In this document: one piece after another, positions 48,633-59,295 of the stretch
How positions within the stretch are numbered: position 1 is the stretch's first letter
How the letters are laid out: each line of letters starts with the position of its first letter
Program-made: the position numbers and the translations under genes
Assembly (NCBI RefSeq): GCF_030704535.1
Contig: NC_081819.1
Coordinates: 18,200,001-18,264,000, forward strand
DNA from: Vitis vinifera
Taxonomy: Eukaryota > Streptophyta > Magnoliopsida > Vitales > Vitaceae
Direction: 5' to 3'
Length of the DNA: 64,000 nucleotides
Notes under the pieces: generated by a model
Told to the model about the DNA's origin: nothing
Databases searched by the model: none
What the model saw: only the letters and a program-made list of their open reading frames with translations

Positions 48633-49197
48633 CTCAAGTTATATGTATAATTCAACTGGTTTGGGAATTTTCACTAGTTTGCACGTATTTGCAGAGTTTC
48701 CAAATAATTCCAGAGTGAGCCAACACATTTAGTTTTTCCTAATACATACCAATGATTTTCTGCACTAATTCATTCTTGAAGTTATAGTTTTTATTTCTTT
48801 TATTTTCTTTTTTTTGTTTTTGTTTTGTTTTCCCTTACAAATGTTTCTACAATTATTATTGGACTTTGCTTTTACCCTGACTTCCTTCTTTTTCTACATG
48901 ATTCATTCCTACAATTTTTTGGAGTACAAACTGGTTCTAGGCCCAAACTTACTGTTGCCTGTAAATGGTTATTTTTCAGTTTGTTATCAGCCCTTCAACT
49001 AAGTAAATGTGCATTTTTAGGTTTGTGGGGTTGAAGCTCTGAAAGCATTTTCACATAATTTCATAACACCCTATCAGCCTGTCATCGAGAAAGGCACAAT
49101 GGAAGAGCTGGAGGCAAGAGTGTCAATGCTAAAGCAACAGTTGACAGATGCTGAGGCAGAGCTTGAGAGACTGAGAAAAGGAAAACAAAAGGTCTGA
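43449..49197 (+). CDS. GET3A: GET3a, ATPase for tail-anchored protein targeting (TRC40/ArsA family)
   Basis: Seven exons join in frame: 43449-43706, 44366-44487, 45987-46137, 47192-47302, 48200-48338, 48443-48558 and 49021-49197, giving 357 residues. The deviant Walker A loop [10 protein letters not shown] is at 26-35, switch I with catalytic Asp57 is in [10 protein letters not shown], and switch II is in FDTAPTGHT at 139-147. A methionine-rich hydrophobic segment ([13 protein letters not shown]) corresponds to client-binding helices, and the C-terminus is a charged coiled coil ending RKGKQKV. The protein is a cytosolic homodimer that hands tail-anchored membrane proteins to the ER receptor (GET1/WRB). 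No CxxC pair is present where yeast and animal GET3 bind zinc; that segment reads [12 protein letters not shown], as I recall for the plant a-type. No plastid or mitochondrial transit peptide is evident. The ATG at 43449 is the first in frame. Confidence 0.96.
47470..47503. repeat. (AAAG)n microsatellite in GET3a intron 4
   Basis: About eight AAAG units follow a poly(A) run, just after coding exon 4. The pairing with a preceding A-run suggests a retroposon tail or simple slippage. Confidence 0.9.
48594..48632. repeat. Compound (CA)n(TA)n microsatellite in GET3a intron 6
   Basis: About ten CA units run directly into about ten TA units. A useful polymorphic marker type, with no coding role. 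Confidence 0.95.
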
Positions 49198-50597
49198 TTA
49201 TACTTTAGTAACCAGTATCATCACTTGTTTCCCTTTTTTTTTTCTTTGAATTTTTTATTTCTCATTTTTGCCATGTTCACAAACGATGGGCATTCTCCCC
49301 TTTTCACTGGGCTGCCAAAAGAGGTCATTTATTTCTAAGCTGGATTTGTGGTTCGAGTAGGCATAATTTATTCTCTTATTTTTTCTATGTGCCATTAACA
49401 TCACAATAATTGAGATAGTTTGTTCTGAACATTATGTCAAACCATGTGATCAGTATCACTGCATATACAGTCCATTTGAATTGCTCCAACCATGAGCTAT
49501 CTTTCTCTATATTAAAAATTCAGCATTGCTTGTTTTATTTTGGAATTATGATCAGGTGGATATGACTGGGTTTGGATCTCATTTTTGAGGAGTGGACTTT
49601 GGAAACTATACAATTCAGCTAAACTGAATGGAAATGGAATCCCCCAAAAAGACACTTTTCAATGTTCTGTTGTTATCGTCTTTGATGATCAATGTTTTGT
49701 AACATTTTGAGGGGCAACTTTTTTCCATTGTTTTTGTTTGATGTTGAGAGGACCTGAAAAGATGGATTCTGCCATTAAAGTGCTTTTCTTGTTAACGATG
49801 GTGTATTTAGCCTCCTTGTGCCTAGAAAATATCTCAAGTTGATTTCCTGGCATACCATTTTCAGAACTTGGTTCCCTGTCTAATCGGATAATGCAGCAGG
49901 TTGGAAAGTTCTGCTGTTACTTGTAGGCTTTTAGCAGTTGAATACCAAGTGTCTGGTGGACTGTTTTATTGCTGTTGCTGAGTCCTGGTCTTGATAAAAT
50001 GGTATGGGCCCACATATACTGCCCCTCAGCATAACCAAAAAAAGGAAAGAAAAAGGCATAGCTGAACTGTCCTCTCTTTCTGATGGATTCATGGAAATGA
50101 TGATAAGAGGAATCTGTCAAATGGGTATAAGATTGAGAACCCCCTCCGGCCATAATGCAAGACAAAAAAAATAAAATAAAATAAAATAAAGGGGCGATAC
50201 CTCCGGAATGTAGAAAAGGAAGTATGGAGGAATATCCTAAAAGCATATGCCATTTGTGTTTTGATCAATTCTGGGTTGAAAGCCATGGGGGTTTATTATA
50301 AAGCTTGCAAGGGGGAACCCTGGTGGAGCAAAAAGAGGAGGGTTTGCTGAGCTGACCGGTCTCAGGGCCTCTTTCACTTGGTAGGTGACATAGATGTGAA
50401 TGATCTGCCAAAGGAGAGTTGCCCTGTGTCTGGTTAAGTTCAATGCCATGTTCTGCATTCTGTTTCCCTATTATTAAAGAGGTAACATCATAGAATTCAA
50501 GGTTTTTTTTAGCCTTTTTTTAAATAAAAAAAAAATTCCTAGTGAGAAATGTGCAGAGAGATACATCCGGAGAAATATAAAAAGACCTGAATTGCAG
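49198..50597. other. 3' flank of GET3a, nothing recognised
   Basis: Includes the 3' UTR and intergenic DNA. Only low-complexity runs were noted, such as (AATAA)n near 50168-50190. Confidence 0.5.
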
Positions 50598-50676
50598 GTT
50601 GAGATGGCCGAGTTGGTCTAAGGCGCCAGATCAAGGTTCTGGTCCGAAAGGGCGGGTTCAAATTCCACTCTCAACA
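50598..50676 (+). pseudogene. Decayed tRNA-Leu copy
   Basis: 79 nt, nearly identical to the intact tRNA-Leu 155 bp downstream. Base 33, before the AAG anticodon, is C instead of the invariant U. Two bases are missing at the start of the T arm (GGGCGGGTTC against GGGCGTGGGTTC), and the 3' half of the T stem reads TCCAC, so the stem cannot pair fully. The acceptor, D and anticodon stems are intact. It is unlikely to give a working tRNA. Confidence 0.85.
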
Positions 50677-50752
50677 TTATAAAATTTGTATAGTTATTTA
50701 ATATTTATTAAATTTTATTATTTATAAAATATTGTTAAATGTATTACTCAAA

Positions 50753-50792
50753 GTTGAGATGGCCGAGTTGGTCTAAGGCGCCAGATTAAGGT

Positions 50793-50825
<33 letters not shown>

Positions 50826-50833
50826 TCTCAACA
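50753..50833 (+). tRNA. tRNA-Leu (anticodon AAG)
   Basis: 81 nt fold into a class II tRNA: acceptor GTTGAGA with TCTCAAC, D stem GCC/GGC, anticodon stem CCAGA/TCTGG with loop TTAAGGT, a long variable arm (TCCGAAAGGGC), T stem GTGGG/CCCAC with loop TTCAAAT, and discriminator A. The loop gives anticodon AAG (inosine-modified in the cell), reading CUU and related leucine codons. No intron. An ATTTTT run a few bases downstream can end Pol III transcription. It lies in tandem with a decayed copy. Confidence 0.96.
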
Positions 50834-50839
50834 TCAACA

Positions 50840-51115
50840 TTTTTGGGTTATTTGGGAAGTAACATCTGCAGCAGATTTCTCTCACTTTTCTTTTCTATCT
50901 GCCAAAAGTAAAAAATGATGGTTTTTGAGAGGTTTAGTGCTTATGTTAATTGAGGGCTTGTGTGGTGACACTTTACCCCCACTAGTACAATGGTACGCAT
51001 GGAGACATTATGTTTTAGACAAGATAAAAAATAGGGGCTTTTGAGAGGCCTGATGGCATATCAATGCATGAAAAAAGGTTATGACTCTCTTCTAAGACCG
51101 TTCTAAAATGTTGTC
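50840..51115. other. Short intergenic gap
   Basis: No feature recognised between the tRNA and the copia remnant. It may contain decayed RNase H-encoding sequence of that element. Confidence 0.35.
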
Positions 51116-51119
51116 CATA

Positions 51120-51560
51120 ATCAGTAGTACCCAACACATTGAAATTAATAAACACTTCATAAAAGAAAAATTGGATAATATAACCAACTTGAGGATATGT
51201 TGACCAAAGGTTTAAACAATGTTGTTTTTCAGACTATCATTGGCAAGTCAAGCGTAGATAACATCCCCAAACCATCTTGAGGGAGAGTGTGAGAAAACCT
51301 ACTTTCACATAATAGGAGATCGCAGATAATTGTAAATATTGTCAACCTAGATTAAGCCATTTGGGGGGTGAAATAATCCCTAATATTTGAGGATTCAAAT
51401 TAGGATAGAATCATTCTTGTATTATAGGAATTTAATATTCTAGATAGGGCAGAAGCTGCTCCTATTTTCCAACCTAGAATTGTGTACCTATAAACTACTA
51501 AATGTGCTATCTAGGATTGTAACACTTAGGAGAAAAGAAACATTCTGATTTCTTCACGGC
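51120..51560 (+). mobile_element. Copia retrotransposon 3' end with LTR
   Basis: About 51130-51280 encodes the copia polyprotein end, in two frames: HIEINKHFIKEKLDN, then DMLTKGLNNVVFQTIIGK, ending at a TGA at 51278-51280. It overlaps a purine-rich primer tract, TTGAGGGAGAG. The LTR begins TGTGAGAAAACC at 51288 and appears to run to roughly 51555 (CTTCA); its end is uncertain. No 5' partner LTR is visible, so this is a truncated insertion between the tRNA and URM1. Confidence 0.75.
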
Positions 51561-51969
51561 AAGTAGTGTACCAACCTACAAATACTCTTAAAACTATTAG
51601 AACTATAGCTACCATAAAAATTTAAGACAATGTCATCATCTTCAGTAAAATTCCCCAGAGCATTGTTAATACCTACTAAATGGGCAAAATGTCATTCAAA
51701 ACACCTACAGATTCCAACCAAAAGACTGAAAATCAATGACCACTGTAATACCTACTGAAAAGTCACCCTAAGAGAGATTTTACATTCAAAATTCAATCTG
51801 ATAATCAGATTATAGTTATTGTGACATTTTGGAGTAACACGCCTGCCTCATCTATGTATGAGCAAAAACATAGAGTCACTGAGACACAGAATTTAAGTAT
51901 TGGAGAAATAGTCAACATTTGTCTTTAATCATGAACTTAACACAGATCATGAACACCAAAATCATGATA

Positions 51970-54900
51970 CTATCCACCATGCAGGGTTGAGATGAAAACA
52001 ATCACATCCTTCTCTTCTAATGTAGTATCAAGCTGGCCACTCAGCTCCCAATCACAATCATTGACAAGGACCAGAACCCCAGGTCTCCTGCATGACAAAA
52101 CAAATTAGCATGTAGAAACAGAATGATGATAAATTGCATTAAGTATTTGGTGTGTCTGCAGTGTTTTTTTTGACATTTTAGCTGTCCTCCATTTGGTTCT
52201 TGGAGACCATATCCCTCTGTGTCCATGCTCCTATCCATATTCCATTATAAATCTCCATTTCTTATTAAAAAAAGGATGGAAGGAAAATTTGATTTATGAT
52301 ATATTTAGCAGTTTTTATGAGGCTTTAAAAGAACTCATGGTTCAGTTTTTAATGGTTAGAAATGTTCCCTTTTTCCTTTTTTCCTTTTTTACTTTTCATT
52401 TCTCCTCTTTTAAACATTTCAATACATTTCAGCAGAAATTTTTTCTAGGAAAACATGATGCCAAACAGCATCAACTACACTTGTTTGTAATTCACACTTT
52501 AAAGCATACCTAAGCACCACCCTTTGAAAATTTAAGGAAATGCCAAAGTTGCTCAGAACTTACACAGAATCTCCTTTCATGAACATCTCAGGCCTCTCCT
52601 TGATCAAATTGGCACGAACCCAAGAGAGCAAATCTTTCATGGTTAACTGAAAAGAATATGCAGAAAATAAGCCTTAGCAGTCTAACTGAACATTAAGGGG
52701 GAAAAAAAAAAGAATAATTTTCCATGTTTTTCTTGGTATCACTTGTTAAGAATGAAGTTCACCTTCTCTTCACCAACTTGTGGATCAACATTTACACTAT
52801 GGATCTTTACTGACTCACATAGAAGCTCGAGCCCACCACTGCACCAAAAAATTAATGACTTCATGTCAACAATGGAGCAATTTTTTTTAATTGCAAAGGA
52901 ACTTTATCCATATAGAACAAGGCATGGGATCAACATTCTACCAAACACAAATTCAGAAACAAAAGCTAAGTCCAGTTACAAGACTCAGAACTCCTCCAAA
53001 TTTTTGTTTTTCCAAGCCACCACTAAGGATGAGAGAATTAAAAAACAAATAAAGTTATCCAACAGATCATTTATTACTATTAGGGAATTCGATAAATAAA
53101 TTGAACTACAGTTCAAGCAACTGATGATATTACCTTAAGTTTCTACAATTGACTGCCTGATATATAGAATCCATGTGATTTGGAATCCATGGCATCATCA
53201 TCAGTTCCTTAGCCCAAAGGTTTGGACGTGAGCTCTCAATGTGGAAAAAGGCAGTGTATTTTGAAAGGAGGGAGACTTACTCTGATTCATAGTACTTTAT
53301 CCGGTTTAACTATCTACTTTATGTTTTTGTTCACCAACCCCAATAAAATTAGATTGAAAGTCAAGAAGATTCAAAGGGTTTCCCATGGGGAGGGGACACA
53401 TTGGAGAAAAAGCTACACTTAATGTAGAGAAAAGCCGAAGGAGAGGGCTTGGCATCAGAAGTCCTTCTCTTAATAGGGCCTTGTTGGGAAAGTGGAGTTG
53501 AATACTTGCCTTTGAAGGAGATGCCTTTTTGAACCAAGTTATTTAGGACAAATATAGAGAGGAGGTAGGTTGGAGTTCTTACATTGTGAGAGGCGGGTGG
53601 GGATCGGGCTTGGAAAGCTATTAGAATGGGACCTTATCAAAAGTTTCTTTTAAGGTAGGGGGTGGGAGGAGAGTGAAATTTTGTATGTATAGATGATGTG
53701 GGAAAGAACCCTTACATGTGTCTTTTCCCACCTTGAATGCCTTAGTGTTACATAAAGCAGCATGGGTAGCAAATGTTTGGGAGGAGCAAGGGGAGGGAGG
53801 CATTGAAACCCTTGTTTTGCTAGACTTTTAAATGACTGGGAGTTGGACATCATAACGTCTCTTTTCTTAAGATTGCATGGGAATTTTGTCAAGAGAGAAG
53901 GATTGGTTGGTATGGGTGGACTCAAGGAATGGTGCTTTCTCGATAAAATCTTTGTACTCTATGCTAAAGTAGGGGTGCTCAATTATTTTCCTTGAAGACA
54001 TTGTTTAGAACTTGTGGGTCCTAACTAACGTGAGTTTTTTTGCCTAGGAAACTAGTTGAGGGAAGGTTTTAACTTTGGAACAACTTCAGAGGAGGGATTG
54101 GTCCTTGGCAAATAGATATCACCTTTGCGAAAGCAGAGTTTAAAGATCATATCCTTCTTCACTGCCCTAAAGCTAGGGAGCTATGGCACTTGATTTTTTC
54201 TTTATTTGGCGTCACTTGGGTTCTAACTTTGTTTGTTAAGGAGACCTTGTTAAGTTGGCATGACTACTTTGTGGGAAGAAAGCGAAAAAAGGTTTGGAGA
54301 ACTACCTCATTGTGTATTTTTTGGACTCTGTGGAAAGAGAGAAACTGAAGAGCATTTGGAAATGTAGAACAATTGACTCATTCTTTGAAAAGTTCATTTG
54401 TTTTTTTTTTATAAGTAAAGAAAAGTTGTATATAAAGAAAAGAGGAACCAAAAACAGTTCATTTGTGATTAATATGTTTTCATAGGTTAAGATGTACATT
54501 GCCGAAGGCAAATTGTCTTTATTTGAGTTCGTAGATTGGATGGGGTCTAATTAAGGAAGGGGCAGTTTTTTTGTATTTACGCTTGTTGTGCTAGGCCTTT
54601 TGTTTACCGTGTATACAACCCATGTACCATGGCATATAGGGCTTTTCAATAAGATTTTTTTCCTCTAGCTTACTTATCCAAAGAAAAAAAAAAAGAAAAA
54701 AAGAATGGCCCTCACTCTTTATTCTACATGTACTCCCCCATCAAGAGCTATATTTTCCCAAATCCTACATTTGGTTCTTAGAAAATTTGAAGAAAAATGC
54801 AATGGAAAGACAATAGTGAGAAAAATTAAAAGAAAAAAAACAGTGAAGAAAAATAAGAAATAGATTTAAAAGTCAATAAATGATTTTTACATGCTTTTCC

Positions 54901-55779
54901 AATTGCATTTTACCTATTTTCTTGTCCTACATAAAGATTAGAAAATGCATAAGTTTTAAATTAATTTTAATTATATTTTATTTTCTTTCATATTTCTCAT
55001 GGTGAACCAAACATGAGAAAATCATTTTCTTCTGTGTTCTTTTGTTTTTCTTAGTACTTTCCAAGAACCAAATATAGCAAAAGAGTATAGTAAAGTAACC
55101 TCAACCAAGTATATGACACCTTTCTAGTTACTACAACCAAAAAGTTAAACATCATAGAAACCGATAATATATGGCACACTATAAAACCATTGCCATAAAT
55201 GCTCTTCTCTGTCTTTTGAACACATGAACAAATACAAGCCTATCTATCTTATGATAAAGATGTGAACCATCTTCACCAAACAGTACTCCACCTTTCAAAA
55301 ACCATGCACGTATCTCACAACTACAGCTCTTTCTTTTCCGTGGTCTAGGGTTTCTCACACCAATCAAACTGCAACTAAACTGTTCCTATCCTTCCAATTC
55401 AAGACAAAATGCCCAAAACCCGCCCCTTAACGACACCCAATTTCCTTAGTTGCAGAGATAAGAATTTGAATTAAAATATGTACAACATTTTCTTAATTAC
55501 CAATCAAACTGTGAGAATTCAGATCTTTTATAATCGATTAAGAAATTGTTCTATATATGATCCAACAAACATAATTAACAGTCTGCTAAACAGAAACAAT
55601 TAGTGAAATATCATCAAAATCAAACAGAAAAAACACAAAAAAAAAAAAAAAAAATAAACTTGAAAACCAACAAATTTCGGAATTCCGATTTCTTAACGAC
55701 CAGAAGACGAGACACGACCGATTAGCAAAGAGAAATAAACGAAAAACAATAATTACCCGAACTCAAGAGTCAGTTGCAT
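51970..55779 (-). CDS. URM1: URM1, ubiquitin-related modifier / sulfur carrier
   Basis: Four minus-strand exons join in frame: 55779-55757, 52838-52763, 52646-52564 and 52087-51970, giving 99 residues, the usual URM1 length. The protein starts [18 protein letters not shown], continues with [20 protein letters not shown] and [17 protein letters not shown], and ends FISTLHGG. The C-terminal Gly-Gly is the site of adenylation and thiocarboxylation. URM1 carries sulfur from the E1-like MOCS3/CNX5 to the CTU1-CTU2 enzyme that makes 2-thiouridine in the wobble base of some tRNAs, and it can be conjugated to proteins under oxidative stress. All junctions are GT-AG. The coding part of exon 1 is only 23 nt. 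Intron 1 is 2.9 kb because of a LINE and a MITE. Confidence 0.95.
53220..54690 (+). mobile_element. LINE 3' fragment in URM1 intron 1, antisense to the gene
   Basis: At about 53265-53400 the plus strand reads [20 protein letters not shown] and [14 protein letters not shown], the segment after the reverse transcriptase palm in plant LINEs. At about 54060-54350 it reads [34 protein letters not shown] and [12 protein letters not shown], the zf-RVT tail. Between and within these are stops and frameshifts. It ends in an A-rich tail (54680-54702), as expected for target-primed insertion. The RT and endonuclease are missing, so it is 5'-truncated. Confidence 0.8.
54769..55073. mobile_element. MITE-like element, third copy, with terminal repeats
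   Basis: A 305-bp AT-rich segment begins ATTTGGTTCTTAGAAAA and ends ACTTTCCAAGAACCAAAT; the ends are imperfect inverses of each other. The core contains the AAAAGTCAATAAATGATT and TGGTGAACCAAACATGAGAA words also seen at 18370-18640 and 26510-26798. It has no coding content. It sits in URM1 intron 1, next to the LINE fragment. Confidence 0.65.
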
Positions 55780-56209
55780 CCCCAAAAAGAAAATTCCGAA
55801 CCGAAGACGAGAGAAAATTTCTAAACCCTAGGTAGAAAGCAAAAGCAGAAACAGAGATGGGCTTTTCTTTTCGGTCCAACCAAAGCCCTAAATGGTTAAT
55901 GGGTCTGGAGTGGCGGCAAGAATTTGAGCCCTACCTACCATGTTGCTTAAATCCTAAGCATATTATACCTCAACGTTTAGTTTTGCTAACTGTGGATAAT
56001 TTTAAATTTTAGAATTAAGATAATGAAATTAATTTATTCTCTCAACTTATCGCTTATAAATTTTGTTTTCTCTTTCAAGATGATTGAGTAGGATAGAAGG
56101 TGAGACACAAGATAGAAACATAAGAAGGCTCAAGGGAGGAGTATTGAAGCGACTAAACTAGTAGTCCATATATAATTGGGGATGGACAGAGCATTTTGAA
56201 GGGGCGTTT

Positions 56210-56600
56210 AGAGATGGACTCTTAGGGGTCTCCCATGCCTCTTTTTATTAATCATGTCGAAATTGGTTTGATACATACATAATCTATCTTGTTGCCAACT
56301 CCGTCTATTAAACCAAAACCCTCAATATATTTTAAGAACTCCATGGTGGGAGGGTCAAGTAAATTATCAAGGTGTATTAGTTCGATGTAGGACCTACCTA
56401 ATTTTGCTTCTTAGTCGAATAGATGTAATAATATTAGTGTTCAAAGTTTTGAGTAAAATGGTTTTGAGGGAATTTTGAGACTAAAAGGAAGATCATGGGA
56501 TGATATAGACTCAAGCAAGGTACCCCCACTATTCATAAAATGAGAGGCGCATGCATGCCAACACCGTCTATACAAAAGGTGAGGTTAATATCACCTCATG
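56210..56600 (+). repeat. Direct repeat C, copy 1
   Basis: Related to 56990-57330. Shared blocks in the same order are ATTAAACCAAA/ACTAGACCAAA, TTTAAGAACTC/CCTAAGAACTC, CAAGGTG, GATGATA.A and CTTGAGCAAG-like text. Confidence 0.55.
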
Positions 56601-56989
56601 AGGGAATAAATCAATACCTACTTTGCATGAGGAATTAGGCTAATATCACCTTGTGTGGTGAATGGAGTAACTGAGAGAAGAGTGAGGTGGGGAAGGAGTG
56701 TAAGCGACACTACTCTTTGCTTGGATATTTGGTCTAATAAACACTTTAGAATGACCTTGGAAATAAGCTCTTAGGTATCTTAAACCGAAAATTGTTTTAG
56801 TCCTCATATTCTTCCATTGTTTATAAATAAACCTTTTGAACCACATGTATATATAGATGTAGAAGTATAAGATTGAATCCCATTAATTAATGAGGCTCAA
56901 CTAGTGTGAGGCCTCTATATACTCATATCAATGAGCTCTTATACCAATATCCTTATGCTATTGCTTGGCCACATGACATTAGATGCATG

Positions 56990-57330
56990 CCGATGGGTCC
57001 CTTGGTGGCAACATGCCTCCTCTTCTTAATCTAGTTGGAAGATTCGAAGCATGCACAATTTATCCTACTTTGACAAGCCGCTAATTCTATATACTAGACC
57101 AAAGCCTTTAGCATGTCCTAAGAACTCAATCGTAGAGAGCCAAGCCCACCCCACCAAGGTGCATTTAGCCTTATTTTTTTACTTAGGTAGGTATAATAAC
57201 ATTTGCTACACCATAAGGGGGACAATTTTGTGGGAGTATAGAGGCCAAGTGGAGAGGCCATAAGATGATACAAACTTGAGCAAGACACTCCCATAAGAAA
57301 AGTAAAATACACCAACCTTGCATGAGGGAT
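56990..57330 (+). repeat. Direct repeat C, copy 2
   Basis: Second copy of the repeat at 56210-56600, about 780 bp away in the same orientation. Moderate divergence and several indels separate the copies. No coding potential. Confidence 0.55.
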
Positions 57331-58919
57331 CATGTTGACATCACCTTCTGGTGGTCTAGGTCAGTTGACCTTGTGACACCACCTCTACAAGTTTAAAAGG
57401 CTCAATCATTATCTCCTCATGCAAGGAAATAGTGATATCTCACTAATTATCTTCCTAATTTGAAGCTAATGGTACACTTCCTCGGTATCCATCATAGGTA
57501 GATAGACATTTACTATGATGGGGTATTTACTATGATGGGGTCAACACCAATGCCAAGAGTGTCTTCTAATCTTTCATAAAGTGTGTTAGTGCATGTATTA
57601 GTGACATAAGACGTGTAATTGAGTGATTGGAGAGTCCTCTTATATGCATGATGGCACATTGTTGGTGATCCAACACATTGCATTGAAACATACAGTGGGA
57701 GTATGGAGGTCCACATGGAGTAGTGAGTGAAATTGGACATTAAAAAAAGATTTGATTTTTTTTCTAATTATTCAATGGTAGGTGATAACTTTAATCAACT
57801 CTCTAATTATACTTTCAAATGATTGACAAACCTAATGTCAAAGATTCCAAATCATACAAAAATGCCCAATGCTTAAAATCCTAATTTAGGGTATTTGCCT
57901 TATGGCTTTAAAATATATATCAAAATGAAACAACATATTCTAAAAAAATATTCAAAAAGCACAAATGAAATTATTTCTAAATTTACAACACTTTATGCCA
58001 CATGAATTTCTTCAGCATATAAGCTACTTATATGAAAGTCAATAAATGCAAAACTGAGTATGCCCATTTTGGACTTACCTACATCAAAGGTACCCCATAA
58101 ATGCTTCTTTAGTACCCTTACTGCGACAAGACCTCACTTGAGAGCACAGCAAAATCTGGAGAAGTGCTTTCTTTTTTAGTAGTTTCTCCAAAAAAATGAT
58201 TAGGAGGAAAATTTTCAATTCCAATGTGGCTTGTTCCAATTAAAGGTGCCACACAAAATGCCCATTAAGAACTACGTACAAATGTGGCAGGCACACAAAT
58301 GGTAACACAATATTGAAAATGTGGATGGATAAGGTGTTCCTTTTCTATCATTATCCCCATAAACATGATTGGAAAAAAAAAATTCTATTATTTTCTAGCT
58401 TTTTCTAGTCATGCTGCCGTGTCATGACTCATGTTAAAGAGTACAAATAGTGGTCCTTAGAAGAATCAAACTTGGATTTCATCACTCAAATGAAAGACTC
58501 CTAAAATTTAATTGCTTCTTTTAATGATAATTAATAAATTGTCCACCAAGACAACAAGTAATTATCCGTCTCCACTCAACTAGATGAAACTAATTAAATA
58601 TACCCTTAAAAGCTTAATAAGTAATAGTATTCTAATCTCTCATTCTCATGTTCATCGGCAGCTGTTTTTCATGTCCCTTTATCCAAACAAGGCGTGCTGT
58701 AGTGGGGTGGAATTTGATTTGATTAATTTTAAGGTAGTGAGCACAAAAGGGCTCTTATTTCTTTGCCTATTTAACCACTCTTCAACTTTGGTCATTCCTC
58801 ACTCTTTTGGGTTGAGAAAAAAACAGGTGAAGTTACACAAGAAGCCGTTAGTTGTGTGCTTGTGTGTGTTTGATGGGGTCTTAGGTCCATTTCTTCTTGG
58901 TGCTGATGTCCTTTGAACA

Positions 58920-59295
58920 TCTAAAGCCCAGGGCCTCGTCTTAGGTGGAAAGATCCCTTTGTATCATTGTGTAAGTGATGAGTATCTCCGAGTGCCCTTG
59001 GATGTTACTGGGTGATCAATCTATGGCAACTAGAAGAGATCAGACAAACCAAAGCTTTGCCCGCCTAACTGTTGGAATGTTTGGAAGCAGCTTCCAAATA
59101 GTTTTGATCATGATTTCTTACTCTTCACCAATTGTCTGATCTACATATATGTAGTTTGGAGTACAGTTAGTTTAATATGATATTGAAGTTCTGGTTCTCC
59201 AATTTCTACATGTTATCCCCCCTTCTCTGTATGCGAGTTGTATGACATAAATGTTTGTATTAATATATATTCTTCTTTTTCAAACTGCAGACACC
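58920..59295 (+). promoter_or_regulatory. Upstream and 5' UTR intron end of the subtilase gene
   Basis: A pyrimidine tract and acceptor (TTCTTCTTTTTCAAACTGCAG, read in two parts, ending 59290) lie 5 bp before the ATG pair at 59296 and 59299. This suggests that the 5' UTR is spliced. The first leader exon was not located. Confidence 0.4.

Larger units (their letters stand above)
55880..58900. other. Intergenic with one diverged direct repeat
   Basis: Apart from the repeat pair at 56210-56600 and 56990-57330 listed separately, nothing is recognised. Open readings, including a 110-codon one at 58584-58916, have no domain. Confidence 0.45.

Noticed and set aside
58584-58916. 110-codon open reading upstream of the subtilase
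   Set aside because: No domain, signal or splice context; composition like the surrounding non-coding DNA.
59251-59295. 15 extra N-terminal residues on the subtilase from an upstream ATG
   Set aside because: The stretch ends in a pyrimidine tract and CTGCAG acceptor, so it is most likely intron; the following ATG at 59296 gives a normal signal peptide.
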